Below are positions 46,626-56,851 of a stretch of 64,000 nt of DNA, in pieces. The notes beneath the pieces were generated by a model. That model made no database searches. It saw nothing but the letters and a program-made list of their open reading frames with translations, and was not told the origin of the DNA. Location of the stretch: contig JAIPJB010000005.1 in NCBI GenBank assembly GCA_021734395.1, positions 43,202 through 107,201 of the forward strand, read 5' to 3'. Within the stretch, counting starts at the first letter, position 1. Every line of letters starts with the position of its first letter. The stretch comes from Candidatus Altimarinota bacterium (GTDB lineage: Bacteria; Patescibacteriota; Gracilibacteria; UBA4473). The position numbers were made by a program, and so were the translations under genes.

Positions 46626-47777
46626 TTATAGCTTTTCTTCTAGAAAATCATGTATTTTCTGAATAAATATTTCTTCATCAAACTGCTCTCCCCTCTTCTG
46701 TATTTCTTCTGGATCAAAAGAAGATTCTGAAGCCAGAAATCGATCGATTGCTTTTTGGAGTGATTCTGAGGTTTGGTGGTCAAAGGCAATGCCGCATTTT
46801 ATTTCTGTTTTTCCAATAGACTCGGTAGCTCCACCACGGTTGTAATACAAAACAGGTGTTCCGGCACTCATCGCTTCAATGGGAACCAGCCCAAAATCTT
46901 CTTCGACCGGAAATACAAAAGCTCTCGCCCGAGCAAAAAGCCCAGGGAGCCTGGCTCGCTCTGCAAATCCAAGAAATTCAATGTTCTGAGCATTTTTTTC
47001 CCGGGCTAATTCCTGACAGTGTTCGAGCTCCGGGCCACTGCCGACCAATTTTATTGGAAGATGATTTTTCGCAAACGTTTCTACCAGAAGATCGAATTTT
47101 TTGTACGGAATAAATCGACCTACTGCCAAGAAATAATCTTGCTTGGAATGCTGATGTGCTGCCTGGAGAAAAGGCTTTGTATCAATACACGGATACAGCG
47201 TAGTGGAAGGTTTCTGGTAAAACTTTTTAATTCTTTTTCCGACAAAGTCCGAATTGGAGAGAAAAAAATCAATATTTTTTATGGCATTCTGATCTTTTTT
47301 AGTCAGCCAATTCAAAAGCAAAGGAAGAATAAGCTTTACTGGCTGTCCCCACCAGGGCAAAGGATATTCTCTCATGTACTCATCTCGAGCATGGTAGAGA
47401 AACCGAACCGGAGTGTGACAATAACAAATATGCTTTTGTTCGGGTTTTGTTTTTTGAACGCATTTCGAAAATCCCGAACTGGCCGAAGAAAAAATAATAT
47501 CAAATCCCGAGAGATCCAATTTTTCAAATGCCATCGGAAAAAATGGGAGTAAAAACTGGTGTTTTCGTCGGAAAGCGGTGGGTAATTTTTGGAGAAAAGT
47601 TGTTCTCACTTCCCTGCTCCGAAATTCAGGAAAGGCATCGGGATTATAGACTGAGGTAAAGATTGTGGCCTGAGGAAAAGCTTTTGCGAGCGCTGCCACC
47701 ACATGCTCTGCCCCACCCCGATCGGTGAGCCAATCAGCGACAAGAGCAATTTTTTTGTTTTCAAATTTTGGATTCAT
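46626..47777 (-). CDS. Glycosyltransferase family 4 protein
   Basis: A 383-aa GT-B enzyme: N-terminal KIALVADWLTDRGGAEHV, C-terminal GRFIPYKKFDLLVE and the donor-binding E-x7-E region (PVEEDFGLVPIEAMSAGTPVL). It probably transfers a sugar from a nucleotide donor during surface-polysaccharide assembly, in line with the flippase at 49622. Sugar unknown. Confidence 0.9.
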   Translation of the reverse strand: MNPKFENKKIALVADWLTDRGGAEHVVAALAKAFPQATIFTSVYNPDAFPEFRSREVRTTFLQKLPTAFRRKHQFLLPFFPMAFEKLDLSGFDIIFSSASSGFSKCVQKTKPEQKHICYCHTPVRFLYHARDEYMREYPLPWWGQPVKLILPLLLNWLTKKDQNAIKNIDFFLSNSDFVGKRIKKFYQKPSTTLYPCIDTKPFLQAAHQHSKQDYFLAVGRFIPYKKFDLLVETFAKNHLPIKLVGSGPELEHCQELAREKNAQNIEFLGFAERARLPGLFARARAFVFPVEEDFGLVPIEAMSAGTPVLYYNRGGATESIGKTEIKCGIAFDHQTSESLQKAIDRFLASESSFDPEEIQKRGEQFDEEIFIQKIHDFLEEKL

Positions 47778-47861
47778 GACGTTTCTATTGTACAGAGGAA
47801 AAATGTTGACGACCAGACGTTTTCCAATACAATCTGCCCGTTCTTTGGTTTTCAGTCAAAC

Positions 47862-47936
47862 GGCGCCATCGTCTAGTGGTTAGGACGCCAGGTTTTCATC
47901 CTGGTAACAGGGGTTCGATTCCCCTTGGCGCTGCCA
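47862..47936 (+). tRNA. tRNA-Glu (TTC), CCA encoded
   Basis: A 75-nt cloverleaf: acceptor ggcgcca / tggcgct, D-arm with agtggttagg, anticodon loop ttttcat (TTC), T-arm aggggttcgattcccct, discriminator G and encoded CCA. It is followed by a terminator and by two partial copies of its own 3' end. Confidence 0.96.
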
Positions 47937-47955
47937 GCTAAAAAGGAGTATGCCC

Positions 47956-47974
47956 AAAGGGCATAGCCCTTTTT
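47956..47974 (+). terminator. Terminator of tRNA-Glu
   Basis: aaagggc-ata-gccctttt with a T-run. An overlapping alternative stem, tatgccc-aaa-gggcata (47950-47966), competes with it. Confidence 0.75.
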
Positions 47975-48100
47975 GGCATTGTATTGTGAAGAGAACCCCA
48001 TAGCCCGAAGGGTGGGTTCGATACGAGGAGCTAAAAAAAGAAAGCGCCGGAGGCATTTTCTTTTTGTGCGACGACGTCACGGAGGGCGTAGCCCGAAGTA

Positions 48101-48118
48101 TTCCCCTTGGCGCTGCCA
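48101..48118 (+). repeat. Second copy of the tRNA-Glu 3' end
   Basis: Eighteen bases identical to tRNA-Glu 47919-47936 (half T-arm, acceptor 3' strand, CCA), 182 bp from the real one. Looks like an attachment-site duplication or a tRNA remnant. Confidence 0.85.
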
Positions 48119-48131
48119 AAAAATTAAAAAG

Positions 48132-48156
48132 AGGGGCTTGTCCCCTATTTTTTATT
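48132..48156 (+). terminator. Terminator after the second tRNA-Glu 3' end
   Basis: agggg-cttgt-cccct followed by a T-rich run. Confidence 0.7.
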
Positions 48157-48292
48157 TTAGTGGTGTGGAAACGAACCCCATAAGTCGCGAAGCGACTGGG
48201 TTCGATGATTTGTACCGACCCTGAGCGTAGTCGAATGGGGAGGATACAAATCCCTCCACCGAGTCCCGACTTTTCGGGACGAAGGGACGAGC

Positions 48293-48310
48293 TTCCCCTT
48301 GGCGCTGCCA
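48293..48310 (+). repeat. Third copy of the tRNA-Glu 3' end
   Basis: The same 18 bases again, 192 bp beyond the second copy. Confidence 0.85.
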
Positions 48311-48342
48311 ACTTGTGCACTAAGAGTGCATAGTGACCGATC

Positions 48343-48358
48343 CCCCCTCGGGGTTTTT
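48343..48358 (+). terminator. Terminator after the third tRNA-Glu 3' end
   Basis: cccc-ctc-gggg followed by five T. Every 3' end copy is therefore followed by a terminator of different sequence. Confidence 0.65.
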
Positions 48359-48461
48359 CGGCATATCTCAAAATTTGTTTATCCCTTTATGGGTCTTGTT
48401 ATAGCTCGTAGAGCGAAACGGGATATTTCCATGATTTGGCTAGATGGGGAGTGGGCAGTAA

Positions 48462-49298
48462 TTAGGTCTTACTCGTTGCTTCTATGTAAAGTTCCAATGT
48501 GTTTTTATTTTTCGCATAAATATACTTTTCAGAATTAAGAATTACATCTACATTTAAATCTAAAAACAGATGATTTGTAGAATCACTATCTATAAATTCA
48601 TTATAGTATTCCTCCTCTCCTATGAAAGCCATACAGTTTGGAGATAGCGCTACTTTTATAGTTTCCTTCTCCATTATGACTGGATTATCACTAGTTATAA
48701 GCTCGATATTTGAATCAAAAACAAAGAAAGTATTTTTTTCTATAAACATCCTCAAACCAATACTGTGATTCATCAACATTGCTATATGTAACCAGTTCTT
48801 CTTTATTCTCTCATCTACTATATTCCTAAAACTCATAATATGTTCTATTTTGGGCAGTTTTTCTCTTGGATATGGTGGCGTCATTACTTTAGTTAAGTAT
48901 TCATATTCTCTTTCTAATTCTTCTCTAGTTATGTTCTCATATTTGTTGTAAAGTTCTTTATAAAATTGTGGGGTTCTGAAATATTGGAAAATTATAAAAT
49001 CAATTAACTTTTGTTCTTCGTTTCTAGTTAGCGTCTGTTTATTTAAAACTTTGGGCAAAATTAATCCGTAATCATTTTCAACGGTTTCTCCTATTGCATT
49101 TTCAATTCCATCTTTTTCAATATTTTCTTCGTAGTCCCAAATATTATAGAAAAAGTCTTCAGTTGTTGCGCTTTTTTTATTCGCTCTAGCGGGTTTCTTA
49201 AATTTACTATTTTTATCAAAGTACCAAAAGTTGCCATTGGAATCAGTAAATGACTCAAGAAACTTTTTAGGAACGGTATGATGATTCTTTTTAGTCAT
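48462..49298 (-). CDS. DUF4238 family protein
   Basis: A 278-aa protein with the DUF4238 start (HHTVPKKFLESFTDSNGNFWYFDK) and conserved helical core (DFIIFQYFRTPQFYKE; IAMLMNHSIGLRMFIEK; NPVIMEKE). The family is uncharacterised and often sits in accessory or defence-rich regions. AT-rich codons and position beside the tRNA-derived repeats point to horizontal arrival. It splits two polysaccharide genes (46626 and 49622). Confidence 0.85.
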   Translation of the reverse strand: MTKKNHHTVPKKFLESFTDSNGNFWYFDKNSKFKKPARANKKSATTEDFFYNIWDYEENIEKDGIENAIGETVENDYGLILPKVLNKQTLTRNEEQKLIDFIIFQYFRTPQFYKELYNKYENITREELEREYEYLTKVMTPPYPREKLPKIEHIMSFRNIVDERIKKNWLHIAMLMNHSIGLRMFIEKNTFFVFDSNIELITSDNPVIMEKETIKVALSPNCMAFIGEEEYYNEFIDSDSTNHLFLDLNVDVILNSEKYIYAKNKNTLELYIEATSKT

Positions 49299-49621
49299 GA
49301 TTTTATCATAAAGATCTACTCAATAGATACCAGACCCATGCTTCCTGCCAATCCCGAGAAGTGAGGTGCTTGTCACCTTAGTTCCCGGGATTTTTAGTTT
49401 GCTAAAAAGGGAATCTGAACCCCAGGGTTCGCAATGTTCCCCACGAACAAAGTGAGTGGTTGGAATATCTTCAAGAACAAAATTTCACGAAAAGTAGAAA
49501 TCTGATAGGTTTATTTGAGTAAAATAGGACGCCTCCTTGGTTTTCAATCTTCCAGCTCTAAACAATATCCCAACCGTTTTTTATTGCTCATTATTAGCTC
49601 TTCATTGATAATTGCCTCCGT
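49299..49621. other. Gene-free hairpin-rich intergenic region
   Basis: A 323-nt gap with nested stems: aatcccg ... cgggatt enclosing aggtg-cttgt-cacct (about 49353-49393), then tttttag-tttg-ctaaaaa, then gaaccccagggttcg near 49420, the same box seen at 47993 and 48172. No gene seen. Confidence 0.6.
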
Positions 49622-51058
49622 ATGGCATCTCGTATAAAAGTCCTCTCCAATGCTCTTGCCCAATTTATAGGTAAAATCCTGACTGTTGCGGCAAGTTTGG
49701 TGATTGTCAAAATCACTACCGGATTTGGAGCAGAGTTTTATGGAAACTATCTCACCGCATATGAATTTCTTGCTTTTTTTGGCATTTTAGCCGATGCGGG
49801 ACTTTTTGCGATTGGGGTACGAGAAATGTCCAAACGACCCGAAAAAACTGAGTTTGTGCTGAGCAATATTTTTTCGATGCGACTGCTTCTGATTATTGGA
49901 GTAACTTTGCTCGCAGGAATCTCTGCACAGTTTATTCCCAATTACCCCGAAATCGTCAAAACCGGGATCTGGATTACGGCACTTTCCATGGCTCTGACGA
50001 TCATTGCTGGGACTCTTTCTTCGGTGCTCCAGGCGCGAATGAAAATACAGTACTTTTCCGGATCACTCGTTTTGGGGAAAATTTTGCTGGCGGTTCTTAT
50101 CTTCTTTATTTCTCAAAACATCACCCTTTTCCCAAATGTTTTCTTTGCCATGCTGTGGGCGGGGGTTCTTTCTAATTTCATCTTTTGTCTTTTGGTTCTT
50201 TTCTTTGCAACCCGCGAAGTTCCGCTTCGATTGGGATTTGACCTGAGCTGGTGGCGAGAAATATTTCGCGTTTCGCTTCCGTACGGGATGGCACTCATAT
50301 TGCAAACACTGTATTTGAGAATCGATATTCTTCTTATTTCGATTATTCTCGGTGCTTCAGCTGTAGGAATTTACGGTGTCTCGACCAGAATACTGGAGAG
50401 TTTTCTTATCTTGGGTGTTTTTTTTGGGCAGGCTATTTTGCCCCGATTATCAGCCGAAGAAGGAAATCAAAAAAAAGCCGAAAAAACTCTTTCTTGGGGG
50501 ATAGAAATGCTGCTGATTTTTTCACTTCCTATTATTTTGGGAACGATTGTTTTTGCACCAGAGATTATTCAGCTTATCAGTTCGGAAGAATTTTTATCCC
50601 GACCAGGATTTTTTGGCTCGGATAAAGTTCTTATATTTTTGGTTATCACCGTCTTTTTCGCCTATTTCAACCAACTTTTTACCTTTACCCTCGTCGCAAA
50701 AAATCGACAGAAATATCTTCTTTTTGTGAATGGAATTGCCCTTCTTCTGAATACTGGACTGAATATTACTTTTCTCACTCAGTTCGGAATAATTGCGGCA
50801 GCTCTTTCTACCATTGCCTGTGAAATGATTGTTTTTTTTCTGCTCATGCGAGCAATATTTTCCTCCTACCGTCCCACTTTTTCGGGAAAAAACTTGGGGG
50901 TTATCGCTCTGGCAAATGTCCTCTTATTCTGCCTGATTTATTTGACCCCTCTGAAGGGAAATCTTATACTCGCCGCCGCTCTTGGCGGTCTCATTTATTT
51001 CGGATTTTTGATGGTTTTTCGAAAGCAATTTCTTCCTCAGGAATCAGAGATATTATAA
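49622..51058 (+). CDS. Polysaccharide biosynthesis flippase (MATE/MOP superfamily)
   Basis: A 478-aa protein with 12-14 membrane helices of the Wzx/oligosaccharide flippase type (ALAQFIGKILTVAASLVIVK; DILLISIILGASAVGIYGV; YGVSTRILE). It flips lipid-linked sugars across the membrane for surface glycans or glycoprotein. Likely works with the GT4 enzyme at 46626. Ends 2 nt before tRNA-Ser. Confidence 0.88.
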   Translation: MASRIKVLSNALAQFIGKILTVAASLVIVKITTGFGAEFYGNYLTAYEFLAFFGILADAGLFAIGVREMSKRPEKTEFVLSNIFSMRLLLIIGVTLLAGISAQFIPNYPEIVKTGIWITALSMALTIIAGTLSSVLQARMKIQYFSGSLVLGKILLAVLIFFISQNITLFPNVFFAMLWAGVLSNFIFCLLVLFFATREVPLRLGFDLSWWREIFRVSLPYGMALILQTLYLRIDILLISIILGASAVGIYGVSTRILESFLILGVFFGQAILPRLSAEEGNQKKAEKTLSWGIEMLLIFSLPIILGTIVFAPEIIQLISSEEFLSRPGFFGSDKVLIFLVITVFFAYFNQLFTFTLVAKNRQKYLLFVNGIALLLNTGLNITFLTQFGIIAAALSTIACEMIVFFLLMRAIFSSYRPTFSGKNLGVIALANVLLFCLIYLTPLKGNLILAAALGGLIYFGFLMVFRKQFLPQESEIL

Positions 51059-51060
51059 AC

Positions 51061-51153
<93 letters not shown>

Positions 51154-51175
51154 GAAATGCACTAATACCACCTAA

Positions 51176-51200
51176 TTCCTTCTCCCTATGGGAGTGGGAA
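51176..51200 (+). terminator. Possible tRNA-Ser terminator hairpin
   Basis: ttccttctccc-tat-gggagtgggaa, a stem with two mismatches; only a weak T-run (aattttag) follows. Confidence 0.4.
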
Positions 51201-51315
51201 TGGTGAATTTTAGCGTATTTAGAGCTCAAGGATCCCTTGGAATGGCAAAAGGGTAGGAGTTCTTTATCCATAACTTAAGAGAGCACTAAGGGCATTCTGA
51301 TAATATCTGGAACAC

Positions 51316-52482
51316 TCAGTATGTTTTGTGTTCGACTCCCCGAATACGTCCAGAAAATATCCCCATTCTGCTACTAATTCCTTCACTCATCAGCTTCCAA
51401 TTAGTCTTGTTGAGAGCTTTGCCAATGAGTGTTTTGAGTTCTTTTTTTGCATCATACTCACTTCTTGTAGGATCTCCCTCGTAGATTTTGAACTCAAAAA
51501 CAACATCTCTTCCCATATTCGGATCTCCAAATTTAAGTTTTAAGAACTTTTTTCCTTTGAGTTTTTCCTTGATCCTTTTCTGTGCTTCCAAAAACGGTAT
51601 TTTCTCTAACAGCTTGATTTGTTGAAAAGATTCTCCAACCTTCTCGGCTTCTTTTTCTTTCTCCATAATCTCATGGAACCTTTTCATGCTATCGCAGGAT
51701 TGTCTATATTCAGCTCCTTCTTTTTCTGATAGACAGAACCGAAGCTTGTCTCGTTCCATAAGTTTTTCAGCATCTATGTCGGCTTTTGTTTTCTTCTTTG
51801 CTTTGTTACTTAAATCCAAATCCCAACTATCTTTGAAATCACATTGAGGACATTTGGAATAATATCGAATTTTTTCTTTCAATCGCTTCTGAGACTCTTT
51901 TAGTAGCACATTACAGTTTGGGCATTTTGGTTCTTCTTTTTTCCAAATTTCTCCATCTTCAAATTCAGCTTCTCTGTATTTACAATCCGGATTGAGACAC
52001 TCATACATAAATAATATTCGATCTTTTTGCTCTGACGTATCATAAAAATCCTTGTTGAAACACTTCATTAAGCCCCCGCATTTTCGACATCGTTTTCGAG
52101 TATTTTCTGGATACTGTTCCCAAATTTTAGCTCTTTTTTCATCTCTCAAAGTATCTCGTTGGATCCAATCATTAATAGTTTCTCTTCTTCTGGAGGCTCT
52201 GTCTCCAGCTTTAGAGTATAAAATCATTACGGTTACCATGTATCGAATTCGGCATTCTTTCTCTTCTTTTGGAAGCTTGTCCAATGTTTCTTGTAATGAA
52301 GGTCCCTTGTCTTGACCACACACGACTCTTCGATTTTCATCCTTTATCTGAAAATCCACCATCTTAAATTGAGGATAATCTTTGAGAAAAGAATCTTCAG
52401 TCATTCTGCAGTCCCTTACTGTCATCTCATCATAGAGATTTTCGTAGTATTCTCTGGTTTTGAGGTGCTTGTAGTAAGACAT
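51316..52482 (-). CDS. Zinc-ribbon protein of unknown function
   Basis: A 388-aa cytoplasmic protein with at least three CxxC pairs (CRKCGGLMKC ~135; CLNPDC ~165; CPNCNVLL ~187; CPQCDF ~210) forming tandem zinc ribbons in the middle, and charged helices on both sides. The C-terminus (~295-388) is a compact alpha/beta domain (FLKLKFGDPNMGRDVVFEFK). Family unknown. Last gene of the island; 43 nt after the DUF2130 gene. Confidence 0.75.
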   Translation of the reverse strand: MSYYKHLKTREYYENLYDEMTVRDCRMTEDSFLKDYPQFKMVDFQIKDENRRVVCGQDKGPSLQETLDKLPKEEKECRIRYMVTVMILYSKAGDRASRRRETINDWIQRDTLRDEKRAKIWEQYPENTRKRCRKCGGLMKCFNKDFYDTSEQKDRILFMYECLNPDCKYREAEFEDGEIWKKEEPKCPNCNVLLKESQKRLKEKIRYYSKCPQCDFKDSWDLDLSNKAKKKTKADIDAEKLMERDKLRFCLSEKEGAEYRQSCDSMKRFHEIMEKEKEAEKVGESFQQIKLLEKIPFLEAQKRIKEKLKGKKFLKLKFGDPNMGRDVVFEFKIYEGDPTRSEYDAKKELKTLIGKALNKTNWKLMSEGISSRMGIFSGRIRGVEHKTY

Positions 52483-52525
52483 TTAAGAGTTTCGAATCTT
52501 TTACCATTCAGAGGATTGAAAGATA

Positions 52526-53785
52526 CTACGAAGATTCATCCTGCTTTATTTCAGAAAATTTAGCGGTCATCGTTGGATTCCCTCGTGTTAATTTTTTGAC
52601 CGTTAGTTCGTCTGCCTTATTGTTTGCAATTCTTAGATTGTCTTCAGATCGCAATAGGTTTTCTTTTGTTTTTTGTAGCTGGGCGATAGATTTATCAATG
52701 CTATCAATAGCGGTTTTGAATTTTTCAGAGGCTAGACGATAATTCCTGCCAAATGAGTCACGAAAATCATTGAGCTGATTTTCAAAGTTCGTTACATCAA
52801 TATTTTGTGCTTTTACCATAGCTAACTCTGATTTATATCTCATAGAATTCAAGGCAGCATTGCGAAGAAGGGTAATAATTGGAATAAAAAACTGAGGTCG
52901 AATTACGTACATCTTTGGATGTTTGTGGGAAACATCAACAATACCAGTGTTGTAATATTCACTATCTGCCTCTAAAAGTGAAACAAGTACGGCATATTCA
53001 CATTTCTTTTCTGTTCTATCCTTATCCAGTTCCCGTAAGAAGTCTTCATTTTTTTTCTTTGTGGCAGTCTCATCGCCTTCATTTTTCATTTCGAACATAA
53101 TGGAGATGATTTCATTTTCTTCTTCATCAGTATCGCGATAAATATAATCTCCCTTGCTACCACTACTGGCATCATTGTCTTTTTCAAAATAGGCTTTTGG
53201 AAAAGCGGTTGCACGAAGCTTATTAAATTCTGTTTCGCAGTGTTGTTCCAAAGTTTCACCAACCATTTTTGTAGAAAGTTTAAGCTTCATGTCTTTGTAT
53301 CGCTCAATGACTTCGTCTTTTGTCTTTAGTTCATTTTCATACTTCTCTTTCAGTGAAACCTCTCTAAGTTGTATTTCCTGCTCCTTACTTTGCAATTTTA
53401 CTTTTAGATCATCCCGTTCTTTTTCTACTGAATTAACTGCTTGAGTGACAGAGAGTTTTTGCTCTATTTCTGCTTTCTCAAGTTTCGATTTCATCCCTGC
53501 TATCTCGGCATCCTTCTTGGCTAAAGATTGAGTAAGTTCTTGTTCTTTGTCCGCTTTTAATTCTGCTAATTCTTTATCTTTTTTTGTCAGCTCCTCTTGC
53601 AGTGTATTTTTAAGCTTTGATTCGGCGAGTTGAACCGCATTTGTTTTTTCTTTTTCTGCCAGCTCTAACCGTTCATGTATTTCCTTTTCAAATTGACTAT
53701 CTCGGACTTGCTTGAGTATATCTGCAAATCCTGCTTCATCGACTTTGAAGACTTTTCCGCAATGTGGGCATTTTATATCTTGCAT
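52526..53785 (-). CDS. DUF2130 family coiled-coil protein
   Basis: A 419-aa protein: N-terminal zinc-ribbon-like [19 protein letters not shown], a long coiled coil (~35-190), then the conserved DUF2130 core (~190-350: [50 protein letters not shown]). The core has PD-(D/E)xK-nuclease-like spacing (D...FEMKN). The family is uncharacterised and often accompanies restriction systems. 18 nt downstream of hsdR. Confidence 0.85.
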   Translation of the reverse strand: MQDIKCPHCGKVFKVDEAGFADILKQVRDSQFEKEIHERLELAEKEKTNAVQLAESKLKNTLQEELTKKDKELAELKADKEQELTQSLAKKDAEIAGMKSKLEKAEIEQKLSVTQAVNSVEKERDDLKVKLQSKEQEIQLREVSLKEKYENELKTKDEVIERYKDMKLKLSTKMVGETLEQHCETEFNKLRATAFPKAYFEKDNDASSGSKGDYIYRDTDEEENEIISIMFEMKNEGDETATKKKNEDFLRELDKDRTEKKCEYAVLVSLLEADSEYYNTGIVDVSHKHPKMYVIRPQFFIPIITLLRNAALNSMRYKSELAMVKAQNIDVTNFENQLNDFRDSFGRNYRLASEKFKTAIDSIDKSIAQLQKTKENLLRSEDNLRIANNKADELTVKKLTRGNPTMTAKFSEIKQDESS

Positions 53786-53803
53786 ATTGATTTATTAATT
53801 AAG

Positions 53804-56800
53804 TTATAATTTTTCTCCTGAAATATCGAAGAATCGTTCAAAGAATTTTGTTAGTTTTCCAATAACACTCTCACGTTTTTGAGTTCTTTGCCCATCTTTC
53901 GAAAAACGAGAAACAGGGGGCAATATCTTTGTGATTCTCGTCCCTACGGTTGGAATGCCACCATCTCTAAAGGCATTTTCTATGAACTTATAGGTTTCAT
54001 CAGGATTAAGATTTTCTTTTTCAATTATTTTATCTAGTTCTTCAATTTTCTTCCTTTCTACAAATTTGATCCAGTCATCATCAACTTTTGAAGATATCTC
54101 AAGCGATTCGATAAACTGCTCGATAAGGTCTTTTTTGTTTCTCAGCTCAATACTTGAATCAATTGCTTTGTTAATATCAACCAAAATATTTTTATCTTTG
54201 GTATGTCCTTCATGATATTGCTTTATAAGAGTGAGAATGTAATCAATGTTGATTTCAACTTGCTTGATTAATTCCATTTCAAAAACCAGATCATCATTGA
54301 TGTTCTCTTTTTCGCTGTCATCACCCTTTCGGAATTCATTATAGAGATCGATATACAAACTATGATAATCCTGAATATCTCTTGCTGTCAGGATTTCATT
54401 TCCTGCAAATTCATCAAATGTAGTAAGAATATTACGAACCCGCAAAATTCCACCATACAACTTAATAAAATCTTTTTGATTTTGTTCGCCCAGAATTCTT
54501 TCTCCAAGTGGAAATTTGGCTTGTAATTCCTCAACCAGTGCGCGGTATCCTTTTACGGTTTTTCCGTCATCTTCATAGCCATCATAGTATTCTTCATAAG
54601 TTTTTAAGAGCACTATTCCACTGGCTTCTTTGTCTCCGAAAAGAGCAATCGATTCATTCGTTCTTTTCTCTAAATTACGAAAACAAACAATGTTTCCAAA
54701 GGTTTTTATGCTATTTAAAATTCGGTTGGTACGAGAGTATGCCTGAAGTAATCCATGTAATCTCAGATTTTTGTCCACCCAAAGTGTATTGAGCGTCGTG
54801 GCATCAAACCCAGTTAGAAACATATTTACGACGATCAAAATATCGATTTCTCGGTCTTTCACTCGTTGACTCAGATCTTTGTAATAATTTTGGAATTTGT
54901 CAGATGAAGTGTCGTACGAAGTGCCAAACATTTTGTTATAATCTTTAATGGCACTTTCTAAAAAGTCTCTCGAACTCGCATCAAGTCCGCTGGTATCTTC
55001 AGTATTTTCATCAATGGTGCCATCTGGTTCTTCCTCATTTGGGGCATAGCTAAAGATGGTGGCAATCTTTAATTGCTGATCACTTGGCAAACCTTTCAGT
55101 TGTTTCTGAAATTCCGCATAGTACAGTTTTGCCATTTCAATAGATGAAACTGCGAAGATAGAATTGAAACCTGCCAGTCGGCGATCTTTGAGTTTATAAA
55201 AGCTATTTCGCTTTGTCTTTTGATCAAAATGTTCACGAATATAGGTAACGATATTACTGAGCCGTTTAGGGGCAGAAAGTGCTTTCTCTCTATCGATATT
55301 ATTTACTTGCTTGTCTTCAATGTTCTCCGCTTCTTTGAGGGTGGAAATATAGTCTACCTTAAACGGAAGAACATTCTTGTCTGCAATAGCATCTACAATG
55401 GTGTATGTGTGGAGTTTATCTCCAAAAGCTTGCTCTGTTGTCCTGAGATCAGGGATTCCCGCAGAAGATGAATTAATCGCGAAGATGGGCGTTCCTGTGA
55501 AACCAAAAAGATGATACTTATTAAACGCTTTTGTGATGGCTTGATGCATGTCTCCAAACTGAGAGCGATGACATTCATCAAAAATAAGAACTATATGACC
55601 GTCAAAGATAGTATGCCCTTTGTTTTTCTTGATAAATTTATCAAGCTTTTGAATAGTTGTAATGATGATTCTGACATTGGGGTCTTCGAGTTGTTTTTGG
55701 AGTTTTGCCGTGCTGGTATTGCTATTGGCAGAACCTTTTTCAAACTTGTCGTACTCCTTCATGGTTTGATAATCGAGGTCTTTTCTGTCTACTACAAAAA
55801 GAACCTTATCGATGTGTGGCAATCTACTGGCTAATTGTGCTGTTTTGAAACTGGTCAAAGTTTTTCCCGATCCAGTCGTGTGCCATACATATCCACCCGC
55901 CTCAATATTTCCATATTTTTTATAGTTTGTACTGACTTCGATTTTGCTCAGGATTTTTTCTGTTGCCACTATCTGATATGGTCGCATTACCAGAAGTTGT
56001 CGGTCGGTGGTAAATACACAGTACTTTGTAAGCACATTCAAAAGACTATGTTTGGCAAAGAAGGTTTTTGCAAAATCCATTAAGTCTGTAATGGGGCGAT
56101 TGGTGTGATCTGCCCACCAGCTCGTAAATTCAAAGCTATTGCTCGATTTTTTACCTTTCTTTTTTGCTCCGTTACTTGATTCCCTCAGATGTTCAAAACG
56201 AGTCGTATTACTGTAGTACTTTGTATGTGTTCCGTTGGAAATCACAAAGAGTTGCACATATTCAAAAAGCCCTGAGGAAGCCCAGAAACTTTCTCGTTGA
56301 TATCGATTGATCTGATTAAATGCTTCTTGTATTGCCACACCTCTTTTTTTGAGTTCTACGTGAATTAATGGCAATCCATTTACCAGAATGGTGACATCAT
56401 AGCGATTTGATCTTTGTCCCTCATCTGTTGCATATTGATTGATTACCTGCAGGTTATTGTTGTGAATATTCTGTTTATCAATCAGATAAATGTTTTTACT
56501 CGTGCCATCATCGCATTTCAAAATCTTGATATGATCCTCTTGAATGGTGGTTGTTTTTTCTTCTATGCTTTGGTTTGGATTGGCAATTTCCGTTTTAAAA
56601 AAATGACTCCATTCTTTCTCAGTAAATTGGTAGTTATTCAATTTTTCCAGTTGCAACCGAAGATTTGCAATTAGATCTTCTTCTCGGGTGATTTTGAGGT
56701 ATTCATACGCTTGAGATTCCAGTTGCTTAATAAACTCCTTTTCCAGAGCATTTTCACTTTGGTAGTGTTCGGCTCTTTTTTTTGATGGGGTAAATTGAGC

Positions 56801-56851
56801 CACCACCGTGCTTTGTGGATTTTGGGCGACAATCTTATTCATTTTCTTCAT
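53804..56851 (-). CDS. hsdR: Type I restriction enzyme R subunit HsdR
   Basis: A 1015-aa HsdR. N-terminal nuclease (~150-175: [20 protein letters not shown] with D...E.K), then SF2 translocase motifs: TTGSGKT (~330), [10 protein letters not shown] (~427), TGTP (~455), and the helicase C motif [11 protein letters not shown] and QAYSRTNR. It translocates DNA and cuts unmodified targets at a distance with HsdM2S. The start may be 56851 or the ATG at 56842; either way it overlaps the Fic gene. Confidence 0.95.
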   Translation of the reverse strand: MKKMNKIVAQNPQSTVVAQFTPSKKRAEHYQSENALEKEFIKQLESQAYEYLKITREEDLIANLRLQLEKLNNYQFTEKEWSHFFKTEIANPNQSIEEKTTTIQEDHIKILKCDDGTSKNIYLIDKQNIHNNNLQVINQYATDEGQRSNRYDVTILVNGLPLIHVELKKRGVAIQEAFNQINRYQRESFWASSGLFEYVQLFVISNGTHTKYYSNTTRFEHLRESSNGAKKKGKKSSNSFEFTSWWADHTNRPITDLMDFAKTFFAKHSLLNVLTKYCVFTTDRQLLVMRPYQIVATEKILSKIEVSTNYKKYGNIEAGGYVWHTTGSGKTLTSFKTAQLASRLPHIDKVLFVVDRKDLDYQTMKEYDKFEKGSANSNTSTAKLQKQLEDPNVRIIITTIQKLDKFIKKNKGHTIFDGHIVLIFDECHRSQFGDMHQAITKAFNKYHLFGFTGTPIFAINSSSAGIPDLRTTEQAFGDKLHTYTIVDAIADKNVLPFKVDYISTLKEAENIEDKQVNNIDREKALSAPKRLSNIVTYIREHFDQKTKRNSFYKLKDRRLAGFNSIFAVSSIEMAKLYYAEFQKQLKGLPSDQQLKIATIFSYAPNEEEPDGTIDENTEDTSGLDASSRDFLESAIKDYNKMFGTSYDTSSDKFQNYYKDLSQRVKDREIDILIVVNMFLTGFDATTLNTLWVDKNLRLHGLLQAYSRTNRILNSIKTFGNIVCFRNLEKRTNESIALFGDKEASGIVLLKTYEEYYDGYEDDGKTVKGYRALVEELQAKFPLGERILGEQNQKDFIKLYGGILRVRNILTTFDEFAGNEILTARDIQDYHSLYIDLYNEFRKGDDSEKENINDDLVFEMELIKQVEINIDYILTLIKQYHEGHTKDKNILVDINKAIDSSIELRNKKDLIEQFIESLEISSKVDDDWIKFVERKKIEELDKIIEKENLNPDETYKFIENAFRDGGIPTVGTRITKILPPVSRFSKDGQRTQKRESVIGKLTKFFERFFDISGEKL

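Larger units (their letters stand above)
47937..48461. other. Gene-free 525-nt repeat region after tRNA-Glu
   Basis: No convincing coding sequence. It holds two extra tRNA-Glu 3' ends, three terminators, two nested palindromes bounded by gaacccca / gggttcg (47993-48020, 48172-48203), a gtcccgacttttcgggac hairpin (48263-48280) and a ccctgagcgtagtcgaatggg REP-type palindrome near 48220. It reads as debris from repeated insertions next to a tRNA. Confidence 0.7.

Noticed and set aside
47880..48371. Minus-strand open frame of 163 codons across tRNA-Glu and the repeats
   Set aside because: Its C-terminus (RQGESNPCYQDENLAS type) is the antisense translation of the tRNA; the rest reads the palindromic repeats. 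Not a gene.
48299..48538. Plus-strand open frame of 79 codons after the third tRNA end
   Set aside because: Starts inside the tRNA repeat and ends inside the DUF4238 gene; no family resemblance, and composition follows the repeat DNA.
47937..49621. CRISPR array in the repeat-rich stretch
   Set aside because: The 18-bp repeats are only three, spaced about 180-190 bp, and derive from the tRNA; there is no regular spacer structure and no cas gene.
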